DNA of 64,000 nucleotides, taken from positions 32,870 to 96,869 of the forward strand of contig JAIXWM010000175.1 of the NCBI GenBank assembly GCA_027491255.1, read 5' to 3'. Each line of letters starts with the position of its first letter. The first letter of the stretch is position 1. The DNA comes from Rubrivivax sp. (GTDB lineage: Bacteria; Pseudomonadota; Gammaproteobacteria; Burkholderiales; Burkholderiaceae_C). A program made the position numbers and the translations under genes. Below the pieces are notes generated by a model, which saw only the letters and a list, made by a program, of their open reading frames with translations, did no database searches and had not been told where the DNA came from. This document shows, piece after piece, positions 56,214 through 63,881 of this stretch.

Positions 56214-57308
56214 ATGACGCGACCCGACAGCGTCGTCCTCGGCGCCGGATTGATGGGCCGCCTGCTGGCGCTCGAGCTCGCGCGCCGCGGGCACCACGTC
56301 GAGGTCCACGACGCAGGCGCCCCCACGGCCGAAGGTGCGGCGGCGCGCGCCGCGGCGGCCATGCTGGCGCCGCTGGCTGAATCGGCCATCACCGAACTGC
56401 GCGTCGTGCGCATGGGCGTGCACGCGCTTGCGCGCTGGCCGCAGCTGCTGCGCGCGCTGCCCGAGCCCGTGTTCTTCCAGCAGCAGGGCACGGTGATCCT
56501 GTGGCACCGGCAGGACACCGCCGAGGCGCGGCGCTTCGCCGGCCTGATCGCGCGCACGGCCGCTGCCCTGCCGGCGCTGGCGCCACCCCAGGAGATCGAC
56601 GGCGCCGCGCTCGCGGCGCTCGAGCCCGTACTGGCCGGGCGCTTCGCCCGCGCACTGCACCTGCCCGGCGAAGGCCAGCTCGACAACCGCGGCCTGCTGG
56701 AGGCACTGCGCCTGGCGCTGCAAGCCGAGCCGCGCGTGCGCCTGCATTGGCACAGCGCGCGCGCGCCGCAGGACTTCGCGCCGGGCAGCGGTGCAGGCGC
56801 AGCCGCCCCCGGCTGGCTCTTCGACTGCCGCGGCCTCGGTGCCCGCGCGCAGTGGGGCGCGCTGCGCGGCGTGCGCGGCGAAGTCATTCGCCTGCACGCG
56901 CCCGAGGTCGGGCTGCAGCGGCCCACGCGCCTGATCCACCCGCGCTACCCGATCTACATCGCACCCAAGCCAGGCGGCCTGTACGTGATCGGCGCCACCG
57001 AGATCGAGACCGAGGACCTCTCCCCCGCCAGCGTGCGCTCCACGCTCGAGTTGCTCAGTGCCGCCTACACCGTGCACCCGGCCTTTGCCGAGGGCCGCAT
57101 CGTCGAGATCTCGACCCAGGCCCGCCCGACCCTGCCGGACAACCTGCCTGCCGTCGAGCTCACCGGCACGCGGTCGCTGCGCGTCAACGGCCTGTACCGC
57201 CACGGCTACCTGATCGCGCCGGCCGTGCTGGATGCCGTGCTGGAGTGGGTAGAAGCCGGCACGACGGCACTGGCGCAGACCCTCGGGCTGCGCTTCCAAC
57301 CCTGCTGA
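56214..57308 (+). CDS. thiO: Glycine oxidase ThiO (FAD-dependent)
   Basis: A 364-residue DAO-family flavoenzyme that oxidises glycine to iminoglycine, the dehydroglycine source for the thiazole ring in aerobes. The FAD motif is 'VVLGAGLMGRLLALELARRG'. 'AAAAMLAPLAES', 'RGEVIRLHAPEV' and the C-terminal 'GLYRHGYLIAPAV' are family features. ATG 56214 has GGGAG 8 bases upstream. It leads thiO-thiS-thiG-thiE. No TPP riboswitch is seen in front of it, and its promoter must lie in the 125-base gap to thiD. Confidence 0.9.
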   Translation: MTRPDSVVLGAGLMGRLLALELARRGHHVEVHDAGAPTAEGAAARAAAAMLAPLAESAITELRVVRMGVHALARWPQLLRALPEPVFFQQQGTVILWHRQDTAEARRFAGLIARTAAALPALAPPQEIDGAALAALEPVLAGRFARALHLPGEGQLDNRGLLEALRLALQAEPRVRLHWHSARAPQDFAPGSGAGAAAPGWLFDCRGLGARAQWGALRGVRGEVIRLHAPEVGLQRPTRLIHPRYPIYIAPKPGGLYVIGATEIETEDLSPASVRSTLELLSAAYTVHPAFAEGRIVEISTQARPTLPDNLPAVELTGTRSLRVNGLYRHGYLIAPAVLDAVLEWVEAGTTALAQTLGLRFQPC

Positions 57309-57356
57309 GGCACTCCCGAGACCATCCCATACCCGCGCGTGGAAAATCTCGACCCC

Positions 57357-57575
57357 ATGCCTGACGCCCCTGCCACCATCACCGTGTTGATCAACCAGCA
57401 GCCGCGCCAGCTGCCCGCAGGCGCGACGCTGGCCGACGCCGTGGCGCAGGCCGGTGTGCGGCCTCCATTTGCCGCCGCCGTCAATCTCGAGTTCGTGCCA
57501 CGCGGCCAGTACGCCGCACGCCTGCTGCAAGAGCACGACCGCATCGAGCTGATCGCCCCCATCACCGGAGGATGA
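57357..57575 (+). CDS. thiS: Sulfur carrier protein ThiS
   Basis: A 72-residue ubiquitin-fold sulfur carrier ending in the essential 'ITGG'. Its C-terminal Gly is adenylated and thiocarboxylated to bring sulfur to ThiG. 'TITVLINQQPRQLPAGATLA' is the N-terminal beta hairpin. GTG 57339 would add six residues; ATG 57357 is preferred. It is followed by thiG after 4 bases. The activating enzyme ThiF/MoeB is not in the window. Confidence 0.92.
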   Translation: MPDAPATITVLINQQPRQLPAGATLADAVAQAGVRPPFAAAVNLEFVPRGQYAARLLQEHDRIELIAPITGG

Positions 57576-57579
57576 CGCG

Positions 57580-58509
57580 ATGAACTTCCCCGACCCCCTG
57601 TCCGGCACGGCCGTCCTGTCTGCGTCTGCCAGCGCCGATACCGCCCACGCGGGCTCGCCCAGCGGGGACGCCCTTGCAGCTGACAGCGCTGCGCCGCCAG
57701 ACCGCGCTGACCCGGCGCAGGACGACGCACTCGTGCTCTACGGGCAGCGCTTCGCGAGCCGCCTGCTGCTGGGCACCTCGCGCTACCCTTCGCCCGCGGT
57801 CTTGCAGGCGGCGGCGCAGCGCGCCCGGCCGGCCATGCTGACCGCCTCGCTGCGGCGCCAGACCGGTGCCGCGGCCGCCGAGGCCTCGCAGGGTTTCTGG
57901 CAACTGCTTGCGTCGCTGCAGGTGCCTGTCCTGCCCAACACCGCAGGCTGCCACAGCATCCAGGAAGTGATCACCACCGCCGAGATGGCGCGGGAGGTCT
58001 TCGCCACCGACTGGATCAAGCTCGAGCTCATCGGCGACGACTACACGCTGCAGCCCGACACGCTGAACCTGCCCGAAGCCGCAGACCGACTGCTGCGCGC
58101 GGGCTTCAAGGTGCTGCCCTACTGCACCGAGGACCTGGTGCTGTGCCAGCGCCTGGTGGACGTGGGCTGTCAGGCCGTCATGCCCTGGGCGGCTCCCATC
58201 GGCACCGGGCAGGGCCCCGTCAACCCCTACGCGATGCGCATGCTGCGCGAGCGCCTGGACGTGCCGATGATCGTCGACGCCGGCCTCGGCCTGCCCTCGC
58301 ATGCCTGCCAGGTGCTGGAATGGGGCTACGACGCCGTGCTGCTGAACACCGCAGTGGCACTGGCGCAGGACCCGGTGGCCATGGCCGGTGCCTTCGCCGA
58401 CGCCGTGGCCGCCGGCCGTGCGGCGCGCCGCGCCGGCGCGATGCAGGCGCAGACGGCCGCGCAGGCCAGCACGCCGGTGCTCGGCACGCCGTTCTGGCAC
58501 CAGTCGTGA
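57580..58509 (+). CDS. thiG: Thiazole synthase ThiG, with N-terminal extension
   Basis: A 309-residue thiazole synthase that condenses DXP, dehydroglycine and ThiS thiocarboxylate. The TIM barrel begins near residue 50 ('LVLYGQRFASRLLLGTSRYP'). The Schiff-base Lys is in 'DWIKLELIGDDYTLQPD', and 'DAGLGLPSHACQVLEWGYDA' with 'VLLNTAVALAQDPVAMA' are the phosphate-binding loops. About 48 N-terminal residues, Ala/Ser/Asp-rich, exceed the usual ThiG length of about 260. There is no good internal start to remove them, so they may be genuine. Confidence 0.94.
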   Translation: MNFPDPLSGTAVLSASASADTAHAGSPSGDALAADSAAPPDRADPAQDDALVLYGQRFASRLLLGTSRYPSPAVLQAAAQRARPAMLTASLRRQTGAAAAEASQGFWQLLASLQVPVLPNTAGCHSIQEVITTAEMAREVFATDWIKLELIGDDYTLQPDTLNLPEAADRLLRAGFKVLPYCTEDLVLCQRLVDVGCQAVMPWAAPIGTGQGPVNPYAMRMLRERLDVPMIVDAGLGLPSHACQVLEWGYDAVLLNTAVALAQDPVAMAGAFADAVAAGRAARRAGAMQAQTAAQASTPVLGTPFWHQS

Positions 58510-58556
58510 GCGACCGCGCTCCGCCGAAGCATCCACCGGACCACCTGCAATCCCCC

Positions 58557-59477
58557 ATGCCCGAGACCCTCCCCGACGACCTGAGCCAGGCCATCCGAGC
58601 CGCCCACAGCCGCTTGCAGATCGGCCTGCCACAGCCCATCGCAGCCTGTCTCACCCCCGAGGACGAGACCCTGCCCGCCGTCGCCCGCGCCGCCATCGCA
58701 GCGGCGCGCAGCCTGGGATTCGTCGAGCACGACGCCGGCGTCGTCGCCCGGGCCTGGCAGGCACGTTTCGAGCGCACCGGCCGCACCGACCCCGAGGTCT
58801 GGCCCGACGAGCCCGCCGACTTCGGCCTCGCCCCCTGGCCCCGTGCCGAAGCCTTCGCGCCCTGCCCCAAGGCCCTGGGCCTGTACGCGGTGCTGCCCGA
58901 CGCCGACAGCGTCGCGCGCTTGGCGCAGGCCGGTGTGCCGACGCTGCAACTGCGCTTCAAGTCCGACGACGAGGCCGAGGTGCGTGCGCAGGTGCGCGCT
59001 GCGGTGCGCGCTGTACAGGGCACGCCGGCGCTGCTGTTCGTCAACGACCACTGGCGCGAGGCCATAGACGCCGGCGCCTACGGCGTCCACCTTGGCCAGG
59101 AAGACCTGGACAGCGCCGACCTCGGCGCCATCCGCGACGCCGGGCTGCGCCTGGGCCTGAGCACGCACGGCTACGCCGAGATGCTGCGCGCCGACCGCCT
59201 GAGCCCCAGCTACATCGCCATGGGTGCGGTCTATGCGACCACGTTGAAGGACATGCCCACGGCGCCGCAGGGCCCGGCGCGCCTGAACGTGTACGCCCGT
59301 TTGCTGCGCGACCACGCGCTGGTGGCCATCGGCGGCATCGACGAAGCCCGCTTTGCCGAAGTGCTGCCCTCGGGCGTGGGCTCGATCGCCGTCGTGCGCG
59401 CCATCGTCGCCGCACCCGACCCGGCCCTCGCCGCACGGGGCCTGATGCAGGTGCTCGAGCGCGGGCGCAGAGGCTGA
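58557..59477 (+). CDS. thiE: Thiamine-phosphate synthase ThiE, with about 110-residue N-terminal extension
   Basis: A 306-residue protein. The C-terminal 195 residues are a ThiE TIM barrel that joins HMP-PP and thiazole phosphate: 'LYAVLPDADSVARLAQAGV', 'TLQLRFKSDDEAEV', 'LFVNDHWREAIDAGAYGVHL', 'GLSTHGYAEMLRAD', 'YIAMGAVYATTLKDMP'. Standard ThiE is about 210 residues; the first 110 are an extra, partly helical region that I cannot assign. It may be a dimerisation or scaffold part. GTG 58506, overlapping the thiG stop as GTGA, is an alternative start adding 17 residues. Confidence 0.9.
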   Translation: MPETLPDDLSQAIRAAHSRLQIGLPQPIAACLTPEDETLPAVARAAIAAARSLGFVEHDAGVVARAWQARFERTGRTDPEVWPDEPADFGLAPWPRAEAFAPCPKALGLYAVLPDADSVARLAQAGVPTLQLRFKSDDEAEVRAQVRAAVRAVQGTPALLFVNDHWREAIDAGAYGVHLGQEDLDSADLGAIRDAGLRLGLSTHGYAEMLRADRLSPSYIAMGAVYATTLKDMPTAPQGPARLNVYARLLRDHALVAIGGIDEARFAEVLPSGVGSIAVVRAIVAAPDPALAARGLMQVLERGRRG

Positions 59478-59534
59478 AGCACGCCCTGGGCGAGACACTT
59501 TCTGCAGTGCGCGGAACGACACGCATAAAGGCCA

Positions 59535-59540
59535 TATAAT
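59535..59540 (+). promoter_or_regulatory. -10 box of the tRNA-Asn promoter
   Basis: Perfect TATAAT 12 bases before the tRNA 5' end, followed by a GC-rich discriminator-like GCGAGG typical of stable RNA promoters. The -35 region (about 59512-59517) is weak. Confidence 0.7.
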
Positions 59541-59552
59541 GCGAGGCTCTGT

Positions 59553-59628
59553 TCCTCGATAGCTCAGTCGGTAGAGCGCCGGACTGTTAATCCGTAGGTC
59601 CCTGGTTCGAGCCCAGGTCGGGGAGCCA
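59553..59628 (+). tRNA. tRNA-Asn (GUU), CCA encoded
   Basis: 76 bases folding into a full cloverleaf. The acceptor arm TCCTCGA pairs with TCGGGGA, the D arm contains GCTCAGTCGGTAGAGC, and the anticodon loop CTGTTAA gives GUU. The T arm contains GGTTCGAGCC. The discriminator is G and the 3' CCA is encoded (59626-59628). An integrase gene follows in the same direction, so its 3' half is the probable attachment site of the island. Confidence 0.97.
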
Positions 59629-59650
59629 AAGAAAACCGAAGAAGATCAAA

Positions 59651-59678
59651 GGCTTGCACGTGAGTGCAGGCCTTTTTT
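59651..59678 (+). terminator. Intrinsic terminator after tRNA-Asn
   Basis: Nine-base stem with one G-U (59651-59659 with 59664-59672), GTGA loop and six T. It lies 22 bases after the tRNA and before the integrase, so tRNA transcription should stop before the island. Confidence 0.85.
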
Positions 59679-59707
59679 CTTGGCAAAACCAGACGATTAC
59701 GGGTCTT

Positions 59708-59725
59708 TGCCACAAATCTGCCACA
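59708..59725 (+). repeat. Two TGCCACA heptamers 11 bases apart, upstream of the integrase
   Basis: TGCCACA at 59708-59714 and again at 59719-59725, one helical turn apart, between the tRNA attachment site and the integrase start. Spacing and position fit arm-type integrase or excisionase binding sites. Seen in sequence; function is inference. Confidence 0.4.
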
Positions 59726-59768
59726 GCTGAAGACTGGTGACTTCGCTCCAACCCGGAGAACGGTCACT

Positions 59769-60767
59769 TTGGCAAGCATCACAAAACGCGGTCGCTACTG
59801 GCGGGCGCAAGTCGTCAGGCGGGGCTACCCGCCGCAGTACCGCACCTTCGACAGCCGGTCAGAGGCCGAGGCCTGGGCACGCGTGCTGGAGTCGGAGATG
59901 GACCGCGGCATCTTCGTGTCACGGGTGGAGGCAGAGCGGACGACGCTCGCGGAAGCCCTGAAGCGGTACGAGCGCGAGATCTCAGCCGTCAAGGCGCATC
60001 CGGCGCAAGACAACCAGCGCATCCGCCACTGGCTCCGCCAGCCTCTGGCGCATCACTTCCTGGCCAACCTCCGTGGCGCTGACTTCGCGAGGTACAGAGA
60101 CGACCGCCTGGCAGTGGGCCGGGCTGCGAACACGGTTCGGCTGGAACTGGCGCTCGTCAGCCACCTGTTCGAGATCGCTCGCAAGGAGTGGGGCATGGAG
60201 GGCCTGATGAACCCCTTGAAGAACATCAGGAAGCCGTCCGGTAGCAACGAGCGGGACCGCCGCCTGCTAGAGGGCGAGTACGACAAGCTCGCGGAAGCAC
60301 TCTCCAAGTCGGACAACCCTTGGACGCGACCAGCGTTCGATCTGGCGATCGAGACCTCACTCCGGCAAGGCATGTTGCTGGCGCTTCGCTGGGAGTGGAT
60401 CGACTTGTCGAGGCAAGTGATCTGGATCCCTGCTGAGTTCCGCCGTCACGGGAACAAGGGCGTGCCGCCTGCGCTACCCCTCTCGCTCAAGGCGGTGGCG
60501 GTCCTCCGAGCGCTGCCGCGGTCGACCGACGGCCGCGTTTTCCCGACCACGCAAAACGCCATCGTCTGCGTCTGGAAGAAGACTCTCAAGAGGCTTGGCA
60601 TCAAAGGCCTGCGGTGGCACGACCTCCGTCATGAGGCTGCAAGCAGGCTGTTCGAGAAGGGGCTGAATCCGATCGAGGTGAGCTCCATCACCGGACACAA
60701 GACGCTGAGCATGCTCCGCCGCTACACGCACCTGCAACCCGAAACCCTGGCGAGGAAACTCGGATGA
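59769..60767 (+). CDS. int: Tyrosine recombinase/integrase of a tRNA-Asn-linked island
   Basis: A 332-residue phage-type integrase. The N-terminal part (1-55) is a small arm-binding fold ('TKRGRYWRAQVVRRG', 'YRTFDSRSEAEAWA'), then the SAM-like core-binding domain, then the catalytic domain. Arg199 is in 'TSLRQGMLL', His284 and Arg287 in HDLRHEAASR, His310 in GHK and nucleophile Tyr319 in 'RRYTHL', all present, so it is probably active. The start is set at TTG 59769 with GGAG about 10 bases upstream; the frame is open back to 59664. It overlaps the next gene by 4 bases. Confidence 0.93.
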   Translation: MASITKRGRYWRAQVVRRGYPPQYRTFDSRSEAEAWARVLESEMDRGIFVSRVEAERTTLAEALKRYEREISAVKAHPAQDNQRIRHWLRQPLAHHFLANLRGADFARYRDDRLAVGRAANTVRLELALVSHLFEIARKEWGMEGLMNPLKNIRKPSGSNERDRRLLEGEYDKLAEALSKSDNPWTRPAFDLAIETSLRQGMLLALRWEWIDLSRQVIWIPAEFRRHGNKGVPPALPLSLKAVAVLRALPRSTDGRVFPTTQNAIVCVWKKTLKRLGIKGLRWHDLRHEAASRLFEKGLNPIEVSSITGHKTLSMLRRYTHLQPETLARKLG

Positions 60768-61318
60768 GCGAAGACAACACGCCCGATCCTCAACTGAACT
60801 ACGAACCCGACGAGGTCACCGTCGTCCACGAGCACAGGATCCTCGTGCGCGGCCCCTACAACACCTGTTTCGTCCCACGAGCGAGGAGGTTGAACGGTCA
60901 CTGGGACCGAACGAACGAGTTCTGGATCTTTCCCAGCGAGCGCGAGGCAGAGGTTCGAGAGCTTTGCGCAACCTGGTTTGGCACTGACGGCAGCGCCCCC
61001 CCGGACCTTGTTGATCTCCGCCTTGTGTTCCATCTGTCGTACGCGCAAGACGCGCCAGAGGCGACGATCTTCGGCCGCGTCATCGCCAACAACAGAGGGC
61101 GGGGAGCGACGATCCGGGTTGGCGAAGGCGTCGTCTTCATCGAGGGCGAGGCCTTCAGCGAAGCGGTCGGCATGTGGCGACGAATCGTAGTGCCCGCAGG
61201 CAGCCAAGTGCGAATGGCCGCAGTGCCGCGGGCTTTGGCAGAAGAACTAGCGCTGCCCGGGATCGAAGTGTTGGTGATTGAGCGATCGACTCCGGTCGAG
61301 TGCTCGAGCCCCGGCTGA
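60764..61318 (+). CDS. Uncharacterised 184-residue protein coupled to the integrase
   Basis: ATG overlaps the integrase stop as ATGA, so it is translated with it. Residues about 22-78 contain 'ILVRGPYNTCFVPRARRLNG', a Trp-rich 'HWDRTNEFWIF' and 'ATWFGTDG'. This pattern of an R-x-L-x-G-x-W-D strand-turn followed by W-x-F recalls small nucleic-acid-associated modules (HARP-like repeats and accessory plasmid/ICE proteins), but I cannot assign it. The C-terminal half (about 85-180) is predicted beta-rich. No catalytic motif or membrane segment is seen. Coupling to the integrase suggests a role in island maintenance or excision rather than defence; this is inference. Confidence 0.6.
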   Translation: MSEDNTPDPQLNYEPDEVTVVHEHRILVRGPYNTCFVPRARRLNGHWDRTNEFWIFPSEREAEVRELCATWFGTDGSAPPDLVDLRLVFHLSYAQDAPEATIFGRVIANNRGRGATIRVGEGVVFIEGEAFSEAVGMWRRIVVPAGSQVRMAAVPRALAEELALPGIEVLVIERSTPVECSSPG

Positions 61319-61345
61319 CTTTCAGGTTGCTGCGCCCCCTAGAAT
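61315..61345 (+). promoter_or_regulatory. Candidate promoter of the TIR/Macro gene pair
   Basis: CTGACT (61315-61320) and TAGAAT (61340-61345), 19 bases apart, lie just before the TIR gene and overlap the preceding stop. The match is modest. It would give the defence pair its own transcript, separate from the integrase. Confidence 0.35.
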
Positions 61346-61370
61346 AGTTTCCAATTGGAGGCGTAGCCCG

Positions 61371-61871
61371 ATGGCGTACAGGAACAAGACGTACATCGCC
61401 TTTGACGGCGACAACGACATGCACTACTACCGTCTCATGACGGCTTGGAAGGCCAATGACGGCTTTTCTCTGAATTTCCACAACGCGCACGACTTGAATT
61501 CCGCGCGAGACTCTAGTCAGGAGGAAAGCATTAAGCGGCAACTCCGGGAGCGCTTCGCGAACTCGAAGCTGCTCGTGGTGCTAATTGGAGCAAATACCAA
61601 GTACCTGACGAAGTTTGTGAAGTGGGAACTTGAGGTGGCGTTGCGACTAGGCTTGCCCATTATTGGTGTGAACTTGAATAAGTCACGCCAGATGGACGAC
61701 CGTTGCCCACCGACCATCCGCGACGAACTCGTGGTTTACGTCTCGTTTAACCACAACATCATCGAGCACGCGATGGATAACTGGCCCGACGAGTTCTACG
61801 GGCTGAAACGTGCCGGCACCTCCGGGGATCGCTTCTACAATGACGACGTCTATCGACGACTCGGTTTGTGA
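61371..61871 (+). CDS. thsB: TIR-domain protein, ThsB-like (MTH538/DUF1863 type), of a Thoeris-like system
   Basis: A 166-residue stand-alone TIR-like protein. The N-terminal strand 'TYIAFDGDNDMHYYRLMTAW' is the TIR first strand and loop, and 'DSSQEESIKRQLRERFANSK' is the first helices. 'LLVVLIGANTKYL' is followed by 'KFVKWELEVALRLGLPIIGV', where Glu86 after Trp85 is the likely NADase catalytic residue. It matches the ThsB family of Thoeris anti-phage systems, which sense infection and turn NAD into a signalling nucleotide. GGAGG lies 9 bases before the ATG. GC is near 50% in the stretch counted, far below the host. The stop overlaps the next gene as GTGA. Confidence 0.85.
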   Translation: MAYRNKTYIAFDGDNDMHYYRLMTAWKANDGFSLNFHNAHDLNSARDSSQEESIKRQLRERFANSKLLVVLIGANTKYLTKFVKWELEVALRLGLPIIGVNLNKSRQMDDRCPPTIRDELVVYVSFNHNIIEHAMDNWPDEFYGLKRAGTSGDRFYNDDVYRRLGL

Positions 61872-62746
61872 AATATTTTTTCGACTCGATTCGGACTCGA
61901 GCTTATTGGCGCTACGCACTTTTCTCCGGCGAAGCCATTGGCAAGTTCTTCGCCGTACTGGGCATCTTGTACCTCTGCGTCGACTTGGCTGATGCGTTCA
62001 ACGTCTACAAGAAGGACAGGCATAGCATATACGGCTTGATTTTCCTGGTGGTGCTCGCTCTAGGATATGTGCTGTCAACGCGCAGACCGCTTTCACGGAT
62101 TAGGTACAAGATTCCACAAAAGGACTTTGCCATCGAAGTTCTGATCGGCGATCTCTTCAAGGTCTCTGGTGAAGTAATTATCAGTACCAATTCCACCTTC
62201 GATACAGACATGTCGTCGGGGCTGATAGCAGTGACGAGTCTTCAGGGTCAGCTAGCCACCAACTACTTCAACGGTCAAACTGCCGAGATTGATAGACAGA
62301 TTGAGCAGTCACTATCGCGGGAGCAGTTTACGATCAACGAAAGGCGCCCGGGCAAACAGAAACAGTATTCGATCGGGACCGTCGCGCGTGTGAGCGCGCA
62401 CAATAAGAATTTCTACCTTGTAGCGATGTCGCATATGGACGAGAGCGGTAACGCTTCTTCGGACCTCAAAATGATTGACGAAGCGCTCGAAAAACTTTGG
62501 GTGAACCTGGCATCCAAGGGCGAGGTAGGCGACATCGTTATGCCGCTGATCGGAACCGGCCGTGGCCGAGTCGCATACCCGAGAAAGAAGATGATTGAGC
62601 GCATCGCCCAGTCCTTCGCTGACGCTTGCAACCAGCGAGCCTTCTCGAACAAGCTTGTCATCGTTGTGCGCCCAGAGGACGCATCGGAGTTCTCGCTGAA
62701 TCTGTTTCAGGTCCGGGACTACTTAGGCCACAGCCTCCACGCATAA
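61868..62746 (+). CDS. thsA: Two-helix membrane protein with Macro domain, ThsA-like effector of a type II Thoeris-like system
   Basis: A 292-residue protein starting at GTG 61868, overlapping the TIR gene by 4 bases. Two transmembrane helices lie at about 21-41 and 54-71. A Macro-like domain spans about 86-272: 'FAIEVLIGDLFKVSGEVIIS', 'STNSTFDTD' (106-114) and the ligand-loop 'PLIGTGRGRVAYPRKK' (226-241). In type II Thoeris a TIR protein makes an ADP-ribose-derived signal (His-ADPR) that binds the Macro domain of such an effector, which then damages the membrane. The domain order fits exactly; activity is inferred. Low GC (about 44% in the first 50 bases) indicates recent transfer. Confidence 0.8.
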   Translation: MKYFFDSIRTRAYWRYALFSGEAIGKFFAVLGILYLCVDLADAFNVYKKDRHSIYGLIFLVVLALGYVLSTRRPLSRIRYKIPQKDFAIEVLIGDLFKVSGEVIISTNSTFDTDMSSGLIAVTSLQGQLATNYFNGQTAEIDRQIEQSLSREQFTINERRPGKQKQYSIGTVARVSAHNKNFYLVAMSHMDESGNASSDLKMIDEALEKLWVNLASKGEVGDIVMPLIGTGRGRVAYPRKKMIERIAQSFADACNQRAFSNKLVIVVRPEDASEFSLNLFQVRDYLGHSLHA

Positions 62747-62828
62747 ATCCCCATCGCCGACAGGTTCAGGGGCTTTGGGCGCGCCAAGCTAGGCCCTCGC
62801 CGAGTGGTCTGGCTTTGCGAAGCTCTTC

Positions 62829-63881
62829 TTACCAGTGCTTAGAGAACGCGTCGACGCTCGTCGCCCTCACAAACTTCGCCGCGTCCGCACCATCGGCGAT
62901 CGTCGCGAAGTGCTCCCGTCCACACGCGATCTTGGCCACCTCGGCGTCGCGAAGGGCATCGTCGAACAGCGTGCTCTTGGTCTCCACGACGAAGTACAGC
63001 CGGTCAGTGCCGTCCGCGTTCACAACCACGGCCCAGTCCGGGTTGTAGTTGCCCAAGGGTGTGGGCACCTTGAACCAAGCCGGCAACTTGGCGTAGAGCT
63101 TCACCGCGGTGTTCTTTTCCAGGTCCTCGGCGAAGCTGCGCTCAGTGTCCGACTGGTAGACCACCTTCTCGTGGACTGACTTCGTCACCTCCAGCATGTT
63201 GGTCAGGTAGCCGGTGAGCTCCGCCTGCTCGAACAGCTCCTGTGCGTAGATCTCGCTGCCGTCGGCCGTCTGGCCCAGGCGGCGGTACTTGATGCCGTCC
63301 ACCAGCGCTTGGCGCTTGGTGCGGTTGATGCACTCGGCCGCCACATCGATGAACTGGGCGGGGTTGAGCTTGAAGTCGTCGAGCTTGCCACTCTCGGTGA
63401 GGATGCGAACGATGCTGCGCCGCGTCAGCTGCGTGCGGTCCTGCAGCTCGGTCAGCAGGTCAGGCAGCGGAATGTCGCCCTCGGTCATCGAGACAAAGTT
63501 CGACGTCGCCGTTTGCTTGGTGTCGACACCGCCCTGGCTGATCAGCACGGTCGCCGTGCGGAACCGCAGCCGTGCCCGTGTGACGGGTGCATCGGTCAGC
63601 ACCTGGCGGATCGTGCTGGCGCAACGGCTGATGAGCAGCTCGTTGTCGAACTGAACGCGGTAGGTAGTGCGGTGCTTGATGCGGTCCCACAGGGCCTTGA
63701 AGTCGTCGCTGAGGTAGACGCCGCGGCGCAGCTTGACCGTGTCGCGCTTGTTCGCGTCCTTGATGTCGAGCTTGCCCGCCAGTTTGTGGAGCAAGGTCAC
63801 GATGGACTTCCGCGCTGACGTGAACGCTTCCGGCAGCACCAGCGTGTCTTCCTTCAGCGCCTTGCGCAAGGGGTCCAGCAC
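62829..63881 (-). pseudogene. C-terminal fragment of a type III restriction endonuclease (Res)
   Basis: A 350-codon frame that corresponds only to the C-terminal third of type III Res. 'TTYRVQFDNELL' and 'LPDLLTELQDRTQLTRRSIV' lead to the PD-(D/E)xK nuclease site, 'NYNPDWAVVV' and 'YFVVETKST', with Asp, Glu and Lys present. The helicase part (about 600 residues upstream) is missing: a TGA lies five codons before the first usable start (GTG 63881), and no frame in 63882-64000 reads as Res. A G6 run (complement of 63885-63890) adjoins the break. Most likely a decayed or truncated gene; without the motor and a Mod partner it should be inactive. It converges on the Macro gene. Confidence 0.6.

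Noticed and set aside
61278..61370. A longer N-terminus for the TIR protein
   Set aside because: An in-frame start 31 codons upstream overlaps the previous gene, while the ATG at 61371 has GGAGG at ideal spacing and begins at the TIR first strand.
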